A stretch of DNA of 64,000 bases from Neonectria sp. B-13. Its lineage: Eukaryota > Ascomycota > Sordariomycetes > Hypocreales > Nectriaceae. The DNA is taken from positions 62,001-126,000 of the forward strand of contig NOKP01000057.1 in the NCBI GenBank assembly GCA_002682825.1, written 5' to 3'. Both the position numbers and the translations under genes were made by a program. Under the pieces are notes generated by a model, which was not told the origin of the DNA, searched no databases, and worked only from the letters and a program-made list of their open reading frames with translations. Position 1 is the stretch's first letter, and each line of letters starts with the position of its first letter. This document shows, piece after piece, positions 21,927 through 32,968 of the stretch.

Positions 21927-23688
21927 TCACAGCTTGGGCTCCAGTGAAGGATGGCTGTGCGTTTCCGGGGCCAAGTCCACGACCACCGTCTTGTAATTCG
22001 TGTAGGCCTTGATGCTAGCTTCGCCCTGCTCCTGGCCAATACCAGACTGCTTGAACCCACCGAAAGGGACTCGAGGATCGACCATCTGACTGTTGTTGAT
22101 CCACACGGCTTGTTTCCAGTGTTAGCATCTGCCACAAGTTGTAGAGCAACGATGACTTACTCCCAGCCTTGATCTTCCGCGTGATGCGGTGCGCTCGGGC
22201 GATATCCCTGGTGAAGACAGCCGCGGCGAGTCCATATTCCGTGTCGTTGGCCATCCGAACCACTTCGGACTCCGTCTTGAACGACAACATGACAACGAAC
22301 GGGCCAAATATCTCTTCACGGTAAATACGCATCTCCGGCGTCACATTTGTGAAAATGGTGGGTTCGATGAAGAAGCCCTTTCCATTGAGGCTCTTGTGCG
22401 GCTTGCCTCCGTATATAAGCTGAGCACCCTCCTCTTTCCCGGACTTGACGTAGGAGAGAATGCGGTCAAACTGGGCCTGGGTAACTTGGGGTCCCTGGGA
22501 AGTGTCTGCGGCGAAGGGGTCCCCTATCTTGGCGTCTGAGACTGCCTTTGCCTTGAAAAGCTTCAGGAAGCGTTCGTAGACGTCTTCTTGGACCAGAATG
22601 CGGCTGTTCGCGGTACAATTTTGTCCGGCGTTGCCCATGACACCCGGATACGCTGCAGCGACCGCGGCATGCAAGTCAGCGTCGTTGAAGACGATGAGAG
22701 GCGATTTACCTCCCGTCTCCAATGTGACGCTCTTCAGATTCGACGACGCCAGTTTCATAATCTCCTTGCCCGTCTGGGTAGAGCCTGTAAAGGCGATCTT
22801 ATCCACGTCGAGATGGGACGCAAGAGCGGCGCCAGCGACGGCTCCATAGCCGTTAATTATATTGACCACGCCAGCCGGGAAGCCGGCTGGTTCGATCAGA
22901 CTGGCTAGGAAGAGAGCCGACAAGGGCGTTTGCTCCGACGCCTTGAGGACGACGGTGTTGCCGGCAGCGAGGGCGGGGGCCAGCTTCCAAGAGGCCATGA
23001 CGATGGGGTAGTTCCACGGGATGATTTGTCCGCAGACTCCTATCGGTTCCGCTACCGTGTAGTTGAGCTGTGTTCCTCGCGTCTCGATTACTGTGCGCCG
23101 TGCGCCATGGTCAGCAACTCAGCACGTTCGACGCGGAGAGACAAGGTTGTCGACGGTACCTTGGCCGTAGCTTTTATCCGCCCAACCCGCATAGTATCGG
23201 AACACGGCAACAACTTCAGGGAGATCTTCCAGAATGGCTGTCGAATATGGTTTCCCTGCAAATGTTGGTCATGGTCTACCCGAGGGTGAGATGGCGTGCT
23301 TGTCCCCTTACCGTTGTCCCACGACTCAATGGCCGCGAGAAGCTCCCCATGCTGCTCTATAAGATCGGCCAACTTGTAGAGCAATCGGCCCCGATCTGTT
23401 CCAGGCGTCTCAATCCATCCCCCCTCGAATGCCTCGCGGGCAGCGCGTACCGCGTCTTCAACATCGCTGGTGTCGGCTGCATGTACTCTGGCAATCTCTT
23501 CCTCGTTGCTACCTGCTGTCAGCAACTTCTAAGAGTAGAGGACGAGGGTAATCATACGCGGGGTCGATGGTCGATATGGTCTCTCCGGATCGTGACTCGA
23601 CAAATTGGTTATTGATGAAGAGACCTAGCGGCTGTCGATACCGGATCCCGTTGGGCGTGACGAGGTCTGCAAATACGCTGGCTGTCAT
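21927..23688 (-). CDS. aldehyde dehydrogenase A
   Basis: Five minus-strand exons, 23688-23558, 23508-23312, 23255-23160, 23090-22161 and 22108-21927, join to 511 residues. Motifs in order: [25 protein letters not shown] (cofactor loop), [24 protein letters not shown] (glutamate region), the catalytic cysteine in GNAGQNCTANSR, EEIFGPFVVM and PFGGFKQSGIGQE. This is a soluble NAD(P)-dependent ALDH of the fungal ALDH1/2-like class, oxidising aldehydes to acids. Exon lengths 131, 197 and 930 equal those of ALDH B at 38142, so the two are duplicates. The joined C-terminus ends near LAPETHSHPSLEPKL, longer than in B. Divergent from the OYE gene across 852 bases. Confidence 0.92.
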
Positions 23689-24540
23689 TTTGGCTTGCTA
23701 GTTGGCGAGATTCGGGTGTCGTAAAACCGTACAGAGCGCGAACCAGAAGTTGTTACCAGATGCAAAGCGGAGGTCCCTTCATATGAGCTCTGGATAACTG
23801 TTCGCGATTGAGGGGGGGTAACCACAAACGACGTTTTAGCGATCGAGCAGAGCGCTATTGGATGGGCTCAACGGTCTCGATCTGTAACATAGGACTGTCC
23901 CACTCGCAAAGGTTCCTGAAAAGGTAACTGGCCAAAGGAAGGAGATGAGCGAGGGGTTTGTTCGTCTTGTTGGCCGGCTTACTTGGCCTGGACACTCGCC
24001 AATCCACCTGCTAGAAAGCAAATAATTACTACTACGTAGTGTTTCGCACGTATTTCGTTTGCCCACTTATTTAAACCCTATGGGTAGTGCTATGTACTCT
24101 GTACACTGAGTAGACTAGGTCGGTAGGGATGCTCGTCTTGATATGGAGACCTGCCACCTCGCAAGTTGTCCGCTTTAGGCAAGTGTCTCGCTTTATCGCT
24201 CGCCTTGGCAGCATCCCACCAGGGCCAATTTCTAATCCCCATGCCAAATCACTTGACAGGCGCGACAGGCACTGCATCCGTTTACTGCGTCGTAGATGGC
24301 GACTCGGACCCCATCCGCATAGGGCAGGGCGAAGGCGACGACTCGGACCGAGTTTCGGATCGCCCATTAGACAGAGCAAGGACATATTGCTTTCAGCTCA
24401 ACTCGCTCCCAACAAGATTAATAATAAAGGTTCCTAGCTCGCCCCTGTTCTGTTCGGGTTCGGCCGACAGACACGACAAGCTTCTGCTGCTACGCCTTTA
24501 CTCGACACGGCATTACCCATACCTTTTGCACAACAGAGCC
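23689..24540. promoter_or_regulatory. divergent promoter between ALDH A and OYE genes
   Basis: Contains the direct repeat GCGACTCGGACC/GACGACTCGGACC (around 24298 and 24339), the second within CTCGGACCGAG at about 24344-24354. This is a CGG-N-CCG inverted pair, the arrangement bound by some Zn2Cys6 dimers. A similar palindrome, CTCGGCCGAG, lies upstream of the GMC gene. Confidence 0.4.
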
Positions 24541-25917
24541 ATGGCCGAACAGAGATATGGACAGGATAGACCTGTCTCAGACCCGTCGCCGCTGGGCCAG
24601 CCTCTGGAGCTGGCCTTTTCCAAACGCACAGCCAAGAACAGGTTCATGAAGGCGGCCATGACGGAGAGGCTAAGCTCCTGGAGCCTCAAGGACCTTGGAA
24701 AACGTGGGATCCCGACCCCCGAGATAATCAACGCCTACAAGTGGTTTGGCGAAGGCGGCACCGGAACCATCCTGACGGGAAATCTCATGGTCGACCCCGT
24801 CAACATCGAAGGCGCCGGCAACCTCGTCATTCCGCCCGACGCACCCTTTGACGGGCCTCGCTTCGAGGCCTACCAGCGCCTCGCCTGGGCTGGCAATCAC
24901 GACGGGAGTTTGATGCTCGGCCAGGTCTCGCATGCCGGTCGGCAGGTCCAGAGCCAGTTTCAGTCCGACCCCGTGTCCGCTTCGGCTATCCATCTCGACA
25001 AGGAAGTGTGGGGGATGAAGTTTGCCAAGCCGCACGCCGCCACTCACGACGAAATCAAGGGCCTCGTGGAAGCGTTCGCCCACGCGGCCGAGTATCTTTA
25101 CAAGGCTGGATTCGACGGCGTCCAACTACATGCGGCTCACGGCTACCTCCTCTCCCAGTTCCTCTCCCGCAGGACGAACCATCGCACCGACGAGTACGGC
25201 GGTTCGCTCACCAACCGTGCGCGCATCATTATCGAAGTCGTCTCTGCGATTAGGGCGCGAGTTCCCTTGTCCACCAAGTTCATCCTCGGCGTCAAGCTCA
25301 ACTCGGTCGAGTTCGACGAGAAGGGCTTCACTCCCGAGGAATGCGCCGAGCTTTGCGTACTTCTCGAGCAGCGATGCGAGTTTGACTTTATCGAGCTCTC
25401 CGGTGGCACCTACGAAGACATGGCGTTCGAGCACAAGCGGGAATCGACCAAGCACCGCGAGGCGTTTTTCCTCGAGTTTGCCGAAGCCATTGTGCCAAGC
25501 CTCACAAAGACAAAGGTCTTCGTCACGGGCGGGCTCCGGACCGTCAGCGCCATGGTAAAGGCGCTGGACGTGGTTGACGGCATCGGGCTGGCCCGGCCGC
25601 TCTGCGCGGAGCCCAACTTGCCCAAGGATATATTGGAGGGCAGAGTCAAGACGGGAGCCGTCGTTTTTAAGATTGACAACCAAGACTACGGGCTGACCGA
25701 GACTGTGGCGGGAACGCAGATCCGGCAGCTTGGCAGGAATCAAGCCCCGATGGACCTGACGAGGGATGATGTGGTTGAGGCTTTCAATAGGAGCACCAAG
25801 GAGTGGGAGAAGGCTTTGGAGGAGGATGGAGATAAGATGGAGGTGTACGGCTTTGTCGACTTGGAGGGTGTCGAGCTGCCTCCGATGGGCAGTGGCGACA
25901 GCACATGTAAACTCTAG
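24541..25917 (+). CDS. NADH:flavin oxidoreductase, old yellow enzyme family
   Basis: A single exon; the ATG at 24541 gives 458 residues. The frame is open further upstream but that part is low-complexity leader, while MAEQRYGQDRPVSDPSPLGQ is followed directly by the expected fold. Family marks are NRFMKAAMTE, GTGTILTGNLMVD, LMLGQVSHAGRQ, the substrate and FMN signature GFDGVQLHAAHGYLLSQFLS with RTDEYGGS, ELSGGTYE, VFVTGG and GIGLARPLCAEP. The FMN-dependent TIM barrel reduces activated C=C bonds or acts in fatty-acid or aromatic breakdown. The length, longer than classic OYE, fits the fungal NADH oxidase-like subgroup. C-rich third positions are like the neighbouring cluster genes. Confidence 0.93.
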   Translation: MAEQRYGQDRPVSDPSPLGQPLELAFSKRTAKNRFMKAAMTERLSSWSLKDLGKRGIPTPEIINAYKWFGEGGTGTILTGNLMVDPVNIEGAGNLVIPPDAPFDGPRFEAYQRLAWAGNHDGSLMLGQVSHAGRQVQSQFQSDPVSASAIHLDKEVWGMKFAKPHAATHDEIKGLVEAFAHAAEYLYKAGFDGVQLHAAHGYLLSQFLSRRTNHRTDEYGGSLTNRARIIIEVVSAIRARVPLSTKFILGVKLNSVEFDEKGFTPEECAELCVLLEQRCEFDFIELSGGTYEDMAFEHKRESTKHREAFFLEFAEAIVPSLTKTKVFVTGGLRTVSAMVKALDVVDGIGLARPLCAEPNLPKDILEGRVKTGAVVFKIDNQDYGLTETVAGTQIRQLGRNQAPMDLTRDDVVEAFNRSTKEWEKALEEDGDKMEVYGFVDLEGVELPPMGSGDSTCKL

Positions 25918-26846
25918 AGATGATGCACTACCATAGAAGTCGTCGACACTACGACGCACTAGAACTAGGCGGCACTGCTACGTAGCACTACTTCGTCTAC
26001 GTACAGTATATGAACTTTTACTGACATGGGAAAGCCTCGTGATCCAAGTGAATGGCTCGATTCATGATTCCACGGGCTAGAAGCTGGCGAGTGGCACTAG
26101 CGACGAGAGCGAAGGGCAGGTTCCAGGCTCCCTGCGCCATGACACACCATGATGGCTGGGCCTGCTGAACTATTGGTCACCGCGTGCGAATGAGGAAAGG
26201 GACACATGCAGAAGTTGGTGGAAAGTTGGAGTGGGGACAAAAGTTGTTTCTCCTCTTCCCCGCCTCTCCCCAGGTTTTCCGGATGACGCCCGCCGATTGC
26301 CGGTTGGGACACCGTTTGAGAGAAGCGTCATTTTGTGACCTATCTAATCAGTTGAGGGTTGTAGAAGGGGGGAGTAGAGTTAACAGTCAATATGCCATCC
26401 AAACATCTCTGTTGGGTTAGTCATCGAATCACACTGTTCTCCTCCCTTTATCTGGGGTACGTATCATGCTCCTGGTTTTCCTTATCCAAGCTAAGGCACT
26501 AGCACGCCTGTGACTCCTCAACCCTGGTACAGGATCCCATGGGCTTTTCTACCTATCTCGGGCCAATTCGTCCTCCGCCCGTCACATCGGGTGATGGTGC
26601 CATTCATCCTTCACCCTTCACCCTTCACCCTTCACCCTTCGCCCTTCGCCCTTCACACTCACTGGCCAGACGAGTCAGCAGATCATTCAACCATTGATGG
26701 ATTGAGCCCGGTCTTCTACTAAGAGAAAAAAAATACAGACAGAAACCTCCAAAAAAACCCCAAAAGAAAACTTCCCCTCACAGGTTCTCTTGTTCCTCTC
26801 CACCCTCTCCCAAATCGATATCCGCCTTTTCCCCTTCCCCGTTGCC
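25918..26846. other. intergenic with pyrimidine repeat, TF1 promoter
   Basis: No gene seen. The last 250 bases before TF1 contain a CCTTCAC tandem array and a purine-rich stretch (AAAAAAAATACAG...). Confidence 0.45.
26608..26656 (+). repeat. 7-bp tandem repeat (CCTTCAC/CCTTCGC)
   Basis: About seven head-to-tail units 190-240 bases before the TF1 start codon. Pyrimidine tracts of this kind are common in fungal promoters, but the ordered 7-bp period is unusual. Confidence 0.8.
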
Positions 26847-28325
26847 ATGACCATGAAGCCATATCGCGTGCGATTCGCTACCAAAAACAAGTTCCAGGCC
26901 CGAGTCCAGAACCCTCCGTCGAAACCCCCCAGCAGCACCGGCTCCAGTCCCGACAAGTCCCAGCAGTTGAGCTTGAGCCCTCCAGCTCAGCCGAGAGCCA
27001 AGAGCAAGAGCAGATCCGGCTGCAAAGAGTGCAAGCAGCGCCGGGTCAAATGCGACGAAACGTACCCAGTCTGCCTTCGCTGCCAACGACGCGGGTCCGT
27101 GTGCCTGTCGGCGACGCCCTCGACGCAATGGCAGGTTGAGATGCCCTGGATGGTCACCAGACCCCTCGCCCAGCCGTGGACAGGCACCGTGAACCCCGAC
27201 AAGAGGCTTCTGCAGTACTGGCTCGAGAAGACCAGCCGGATCATGACGCTCTGCCCCGAAGACAACCCGCTGTCGTTCCCCTTGCTCGAGCACCTCATAT
27301 CCACCCCGTCGCTGCTGCACGCCGTGCAGTCCGTGAGCGCGGGACAGGAACACTTCTTCCAGCCGTCCAGCCTGACAGTTTGCCTCCAAGAGCGCGGGCG
27401 GTCCATCCAGGCTTTGCAGCACGAGATGAAATGCCCCGCCCAGGTCAAGCCGTCCTCCGTCCTCGCCGTCTTCCTCCAAGGCGTCTCGTGGTCGTGGACC
27501 GAGCATCATCCCGACAACTACGGAAAGGAGCACCTCGTTGCCGCCCGCGTCTTGCTGGACAAGATGCTCGAGGACCCAGAGAAGCGACGAGATCCGTTGG
27601 TCCAATTCATGCTCGGCTGGTATCTGTACTGGGACATGTCGTGCGCCTTCATAGCAGACCCCCGCGACCTCGCTCCCCTCAACACGGCCCAAGTGTTCGA
27701 CGCCATCCAATCCACGCGCGGCTACTTCCACCCCATGGTCGGCTTCTCGGCAGAGCTGCTGTACTTGATCGCCTGCCTCGGTCGGCACTGTCGACAGGTC
27801 ATGGAAACAGGAGTCAAGGACCCTGCCCTGGAGGCGACTTTCGAGGAGCAGCTCGTAGCCTGGGAACCTGACCACGACGACCAGAACCTCGTCGACATGA
27901 GCATCGGATATCGCAACCACGGGCTAATGATGCTGTACAACATCTGTGGAATCCCGAGTCAAAGCAACGATTCCGCCACCGCAGTGCAGGGCCCCGCGAG
28001 CAGCCCTGAAGACTCTGGGACTCGGATACGCTCGCTGGCCATGGATAGCCTGCAGCGACTGTTCAAGACCCCCGTCGATGCGCCCTGCTTCAGCTTCCAC
28101 TCGACGCCCCTGCTTACCGCTGCTGCCGAGCTGCGAGCCGAGGATGCCCGGATGCGTGTGGCCGTGGTCGACCGGTTCAAAGCCATATATTCAACCAACA
28201 GAGTTGCCGTCAACATATGGGCCATCGAGCTGCTGGAGGAGCTGTGGGATCTCCACGATTGTGGGATCCACATTACGTGGCTGGAGCTGCTGATAACCAA
28301 GAAGTGGGCGTTGACCTTTGCCTAG
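26847..28325 (+). CDS. Zn2Cys6 transcription factor TF1
   Basis: A single exon of 492 residues starting MTMKPYRVRFATKNKFQ. Cysteines 59, 62, 69, 76, 79 and 86 (CKECKQRRVKCDETYPVC, then LRC and SVC) form a C-x2-C-x6-C-x6-C-x2-C-x6-C cluster, placed internally after a Ser/Pro-rich lead. The remainder matches the fungal-specific TF (DUF3468-like) helical region: LLQYWLEKTSRIMTL, NPLSFPLLEHLISTPSLLHA, GYLYWDMSCAF-like and CLGRHCRQVME. TF2 at 48614 is similar along its whole length. TF1 sits inside the central redox run, convergent with the GMC gene, and is the likely local regulator. The ATG at 26847 is chosen because TF2 starts at the matching position. Confidence 0.92.
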   Translation: MTMKPYRVRFATKNKFQARVQNPPSKPPSSTGSSPDKSQQLSLSPPAQPRAKSKSRSGCKECKQRRVKCDETYPVCLRCQRRGSVCLSATPSTQWQVEMPWMVTRPLAQPWTGTVNPDKRLLQYWLEKTSRIMTLCPEDNPLSFPLLEHLISTPSLLHAVQSVSAGQEHFFQPSSLTVCLQERGRSIQALQHEMKCPAQVKPSSVLAVFLQGVSWSWTEHHPDNYGKEHLVAARVLLDKMLEDPEKRRDPLVQFMLGWYLYWDMSCAFIADPRDLAPLNTAQVFDAIQSTRGYFHPMVGFSAELLYLIACLGRHCRQVMETGVKDPALEATFEEQLVAWEPDHDDQNLVDMSIGYRNHGLMMLYNICGIPSQSNDSATAVQGPASSPEDSGTRIRSLAMDSLQRLFKTPVDAPCFSFHSTPLLTAAAELRAEDARMRVAVVDRFKAIYSTNRVAVNIWAIELLEELWDLHDCGIHITWLELLITKKWALTFA

Positions 28326-28594
28326 GAGTGCCATTGGTTTGGGAAAGCCGTCACCGAGATGCTGCATAATCGACTTCTTGGATCCCCGAAGGGAAATTGT
28401 AAATAATAAATGGGACGAGTCACTGGTGTGCGCCTTGTGTGCAACGCACATTGACAGCTTGGTGGTCCAATCTTGGCCTGTATAAGATAGGTAGGTAGCT
28501 ACATGCCGTTTCTACTCAACCCGCGTGCAAGCACCCAGCCCGACGACAGCCCCAGGTCCCATCCGCGGCGACATCGAGCGTCGTGGGCTCAGGG

Positions 28595-30267
28595 TCAAAT
28601 CCTCGACCTGAGGTGAGCTGACGCATAATCTTTGATGATCATCTCGGCACCCTTCTCGGCAACGGCGTAGACGGTCAGCATCGGGTTGATGGACGGGATG
28701 AGCGGGAAGACGCTGGCGTCCACAACGCGCAGCCTCTTGACTCCGCGGACGCGAAGCTGAGGATCGACGACGGCCATGGCGTCGTTGGACGTGTCGCCCA
28801 TCTTTGCCGTTCCGCAGGGGTGGAAGACGGTGCCGTGGGTTTTGCGGGCGTAGTCGATGAACTGCTCCTCCGTCTGGACGTCCGGGCCTGGCGCAACTTC
28901 CCTCTCGATGAGGTCTCGGAAGGGGGCCGTGGCTGCGAGCTTGCGACCGGCTCGAAGCTCGAAGACGATGGTCTTCAAGTCGTAATCTTGGTCGTCGGTG
29001 AGGTACCGAAAGTCAATGGCCGGCCGGACCTTGGGATCCGACGACTGCAGGGAGACGCGGCCCCGGGAGCGAGGCCGCGGGAGATTCGGAATCAGACAGT
29101 AGGCATTCTCGGGAGCGTGGTATCCGTAGCGTGCCATGTTGTCGTCAAACCCAATCCCAAAGACGTGGAACATGGAGTCCATGATGTCGCCGTCGTCTCC
29201 CTGCGAGTTTGGCGGCTCTCGGCGCAAGAAGAAGCACACATCCGAGTAGAGGACCGACTCGGGTGGAACGGGCGCCTTCATCTCCCACATCATGACCGTC
29301 TCCGTATGGTCCATCAAGTTCTCGCCCACTCCCGGGACGTCTGCGACAAGCGGGATGCCGAATCCCTCGAGCTGGCCGCGTGGCCCGACGCCAGAGAGGA
29401 GCAACAGCCGTGGCGAATCGAAGGCGCCTGCGCAGAGGATGGTTTCAATGCCCGACCTGACGGTGACTGGACGGCCCGACCTGAGCGTGAGGCTGACTCC
29501 CACGGCGACGGTGTCGACAAAGTTGATGCCGTGGACCCAGGCGCTGGTGAGGATGGTCAAATTGGGCCTCTTCTCCTCGCCGCGCAACATCGGGTGGATG
29601 TAGGCAATGCTGGCACTGCTGCGGTAGCCGTTGTCTGGGTTGTACGCCACGGCCAAGTGTCCGGCCGACGGCGTGATCTTCCCCTTCTGCACGACATCGT
29701 TGTTAAAGGATTCTGTCCTGGGAATGCCAAAGGCCTTGTTGGCGGCCTCGACCAGCGCCAAGTCAACCGCGTTGTGATACTTGGGTAGGATGGGGTTGAC
29801 CGTGACACGCAGCTTGTCCACGAGCCTCACCATCTCGGCAAAGGTCCATCCATGGGCGCCGGCTTCCTGCCACTTCCGGATGTCGTACTCGAGAGGCCGG
29901 AACGAGATGCAGCCATTGATGTTTGAGCAGCCCCCGAGGACCTTGCCGCGCGAGTGTTGTATGAAGCTGTTGCCTGCGACGGTGAGTTAGTTGAACGGCT
30001 TCCGAGCGGCGTGTCCTCGTCACCTTTCGGCTGGGGTACCGAGCTATATTTGTAATCGTGATCGCCTCCCCAAGATTCGACCTGAAGCTTGAGGTCGTGG
30101 AGGTAGTCCTTGCCGACGTCGCTCTCGCCTCCTTCGATGAGCAGGATCCTCGCAGTCGGCAGCTCTGAAGCGAGCCGGCTCGCGACAACGCAGCCCGCCG
30201 TGCCGCCTCCCACCACGACATAGTCGTACTCGGCTTGATTGTGCTCGAGGCTCTCGACAGTGGCCAT
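28595..30267 (-). CDS. GMC-family FAD oxidoreductase
   Basis: Exons 30267-30024 and 29973-28595 join (G+GC = Gly) to 540 residues. The N-terminus has YDYVVVGGGTAGCVVASRLA (FAD dinucleotide motif, GGGTAG at 20-25). After the intron come GKVLGGCSNINGCISFRP (GMC signature 1 region) and GAFDSPRLLLLSGVGP (signature 2). The C-terminus has HPCGTAKMG and SINPMLTVYAVAEKGAEMI, holding the catalytic His-Asn pair of the family. Members include choline dehydrogenase, alcohol oxidases and aryl-alcohol oxidases. No signal peptide is visible, so it is likely intracellular and closer to choline/alcohol dehydrogenase-like proteins than to secreted lignin enzymes. It oxidises an alcohol to an aldehyde, which would feed the cluster ALDHs. 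Confidence 0.92.
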
Positions 30268-31800
30268 TGTGATTTGTCAAGTTGTGATAGACAAGGTGAG
30301 AACGGGATGTCGGTGGGCTCGGGAGTGGGTGCCTTTGATGTCTAGATGCGAGATCAAACGTCGGTTTGGCTTGTCAACGAATCAAGGGATGCTCAATGCC
30401 TTTTTCTTTTTTTCTTTTTCTTCTGAAGCGCACCCGTAGGATCCTACCAGGTGGGCAACCCGCTTCATCGTCTCGGCCGAGTCCGCCATCATCATCTCAT
30501 GACGCCGTGTGGCACCATGGCAGTCCCTGGCTCCCTTGCCTCGCCTCTCGGGCCCTTTAGAGCTAGTGTGCTCACCCGCTCGCGATTCTGACGGTTCGGG
30601 AAATTTTGCCTATCCGTTGGGGGCTGCAGCTCTAGCTGCCCCTCCTCCCTCCTTGACTGTTCTAATGCTGGTGGAGCTAGCGTGATACTTTAGCAAAAGC
30701 AAAACTAACCCAGAAATAGCATAGTCCTGTCAACCTACCTTGACAAGTCCCTAAGGTGCCCCACCAGCCTTAGAACAGTGAAGGAGGTATATCGTAGGTA
30801 GTAGATACGTAGTTTATGTGTAGTACATACGGGAAGATAAACAGATAGGGTCCTCTCAATGAGGCTCAGGGGGACCTCCCCTGATTCCCCACCATCTCAT
30901 CATCTCAGCCATCTCCGCCCGTCCCCCAACTAAACTTGCCCTCGCGAAATACCCCAATCGGGCAATTTGCCAATGCCGCCAGCTAACAAATGCAACCGGG
31001 CTGAACTCCTTTGGGCAGTGTTACCCTGCCATACACTTAGCCGATCGACAAGCCCGGATCTTGACCCCACGAGATGGCTCCGAGGATGATTGGGACATAC
31101 TTCATTGATGAGGGTGGGGAATGAGCGCATTGACGCTGGTTCGGAGCTTCGACGCATCTAACCGCCGCCTCAAGTACCTCCAGCCACCGAGCATCCCTTG
31201 AAAGTCCCCGACTCAAATCAACCAAAGAGGCCTAGGGGTTGACCATATCTTCTTGAACCCAAGCTTTTGTCTTGTTTTTTGGGGGGTTTTGGGGTTTTGG
31301 CCTACGGGCAGAACGCAGGAACCTACGCCTACAGCTTTGGCCTTTCTCGCGAGGTGGTCAACCTAGCAGAGGACTCCATGTATGAGCTTCCAGTGGCAGG
31401 GAAGCTGTAGGCAAGGTCGACAGTCTTAGCACTGATAGGCACCGTGGTTGAATCAGCTCACCAACGGGACCGGGCTTGTGTATTTACGTTGAAGAACATG
31501 CAGACCCTCATAAGCAGCCAACGTTTCCAATCAAAACTCAATCAGCACTTCAGTTCGCTTTTAATTCCAAGTGTTTGTATGCTCAGATACATCTATACTG
31601 GAGGCCCGTGTTAGATTGTTCATCTGTCACGACATTGCATCTTGTAGGAAGACGCTCTGGCAACATTTGCAACGAACACAGTCAACTACATAGCATCGGC
31701 ATGTTAAGGATCCAATGGTGTAATATCACAGTTGGCCTAGTCCAGAAGATGGGCGGTAGTTGTGATGTTCTTATTATCGTCAGGTAGCCTTCCTCCCTCC
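30268..31800. other. gene-free region, GMC promoter side
   Basis: No supported gene. Immediately upstream of the GMC start lies a T-rich tract (near 30400-30420) and the palindrome CTCGGCCGAG at 30472-30481. A G/T run occurs at about 31270-31295. The far part is the 3' side of the cupin gene. Confidence 0.5.
30472..30481. promoter_or_regulatory. CTCGGCCGAG palindrome, candidate Zn2Cys6 site
   Basis: A perfect 10-bp palindrome with abutting CGG and CCG about 205 bases before the GMC start codon. It resembles CTCGGACCGAG in the ALDH A/OYE promoter. Binding by TF1 or TF2 is speculation. Confidence 0.35.
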
Positions 31801-32181
31801 TTACACGAGCGAAACTTTCTCGTCAAGGTCAATGAAGACGGCAATATTTGCAAAGTCATCACTGCATTCGAAAGTGATGGTCTGACCCTTCCTCATGACC
31901 ATGACGTCACCTTTGCTCAAGGTAAACGTCTCACCACCGTGGACCTCCATCTTGATTGAGCCCTCGGTTACAAATAGGAACTCGTCCACTGGCCAGACCA
32001 GCGTGTCCTTTCCCTTCTCCCTCAACATGCCCACGACGATCTTTCCATCCTCCGAGCGATAGATGATCGACTTGGTGCCGTCATATGTTGGGAATGGCTC
32101 CTCGGGGAACGAGTCCCAGTGGCCGTGGGGGACGTCCTTGGGGTCCAAGCTGCCTGTGACGTTTCCCTGAGATGCAGGCAT
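31801..32181 (-). CDS. small cupin protein 1 (Cupin_3/DUF861-like)
   Basis: A single exon of 126 residues starting MPASQGNVTGSLDPKDVPHG. The core KSIIYRSEDGKIVVGMLREK, VDEFLFVTEGSIKMEVHGG and FTLSKGDVMVMRKGQTITFE is a single RmlC-like beta barrel. The glycine-rich loops match the cupin pattern, but the usual metal histidines are mostly absent, as in the Cupin_3 group (EutQ- or ureidoglycolate-lyase-like). It may bind a small ligand, act as an isomerase or be a sensor. Cupin 2 at 37183 is a clear paralogue. Divergent from the NmrA-like gene over 787 bases. Confidence 0.85.
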   Translation of the reverse strand: MPASQGNVTGSLDPKDVPHGHWDSFPEEPFPTYDGTKSIIYRSEDGKIVVGMLREKGKDTLVWPVDEFLFVTEGSIKMEVHGGETFTLSKGDVMVMRKGQTITFECSDDFANIAVFIDLDEKVSLV

Positions 32182-32968
32182 GGCGGGCGGTTTGTTGGTT
32201 TAGATGTAGAAGAGCTGATGATTGGCGTGACTCTGAACTCTGCGTCGAGTGATGATGGAATGGGCACGAATTTCGACAAGTGGATGAAATCACATTTAAA
32301 GAGTTCCGGCGGTCACGAATACGGTGTTTAAATACGACAGCAACATGAGTACCTGCATCTCCTCGAGTCTCGACGAGAAGTCGGACACTGGGGGCCTGCC
32401 CGTTTCGGTTGCTTCCCGACACAACGGAGGAACAAGCCTGTCGCGCTTTGTCCTATATAGGAAATTCTCGTACTTACGGCGGGTGATGTTGACTCTTGGT
32501 TGGCACTGGTGAAGCTCCGAGATAGCGGCCGCAGGTATGCAGCTAAATCGGTTTCGTCTAACAGATTATGTACCAAAAACATTTAATATCAAGGCGACTA
32601 GTCTGTTGCATCGACTCGTGTCCTGAAAATCTCGTCGGAGCTTGTATTTGCTGAAGGGTTTAGCTGCCTTCCTCCTTGAGCCATTTTGCGAAAGCTGCTT
32701 TAGCGCCAGAAACCTTCTTTAGCGGTTGGTAATAGATACTATGGACTGTGCCCAAGCAGTTGCGGGGCTTCAACCGTGAATTAATCATCAATATGTTTAA
32801 CCGTGCCAAGAAGCCTCCAATTACGGCCTATAAATGAAAATGAACTCTTCGCCAACTGCTGGTTCCAGCTAAAGCAAGCCAACCCGTCCACCAGAAAAAG
32901 GACATCGACATCGCCCCCACATACCCAAGCTTCCTTTCTTACCCCCTAGCTCTCAGGTCTAGAATACA
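32182..32968. promoter_or_regulatory. divergent promoter between cupin 1 and NmrA-like genes
   Basis: No gene seen. It has a TATAAAT box at 32829-32835 for the plus-strand gene and CTATATAGG at about 32453-32461 in the orientation-neutral centre. The AACGCC/CGGCCGC words near 32525 are the only strong GC motif. Confidence 0.4.
32829..32835 (+). promoter_or_regulatory. TATA-like box of the NmrA-like gene
   Basis: TATAAAT 134 bases before the start codon at 32969. Confidence 0.4.

Noticed and set aside
24166..24540. N-terminal extension of the OYE gene
   Set aside because: The frame is open upstream but does not resemble the family; the ATG at 24541 gives the normal N-terminus.
26778..27920. 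Long open frame on the minus strand opposite TF1
   Set aside because: It is antisense to a well-supported Zn2Cys6 gene, and has no motif; high-GC codon bias keeps antisense frames open. The same applies to long frames at 19753-20562 (-), 25126-25959 (-), 28820-29788 (+), 35698-36201 (-) and 39162-39935 (-).
30930..31225. Overlapping short minus-strand frames upstream of cupin 1
   Set aside because: No motif or codon bias; ordinary chance frames in a gene-free region.
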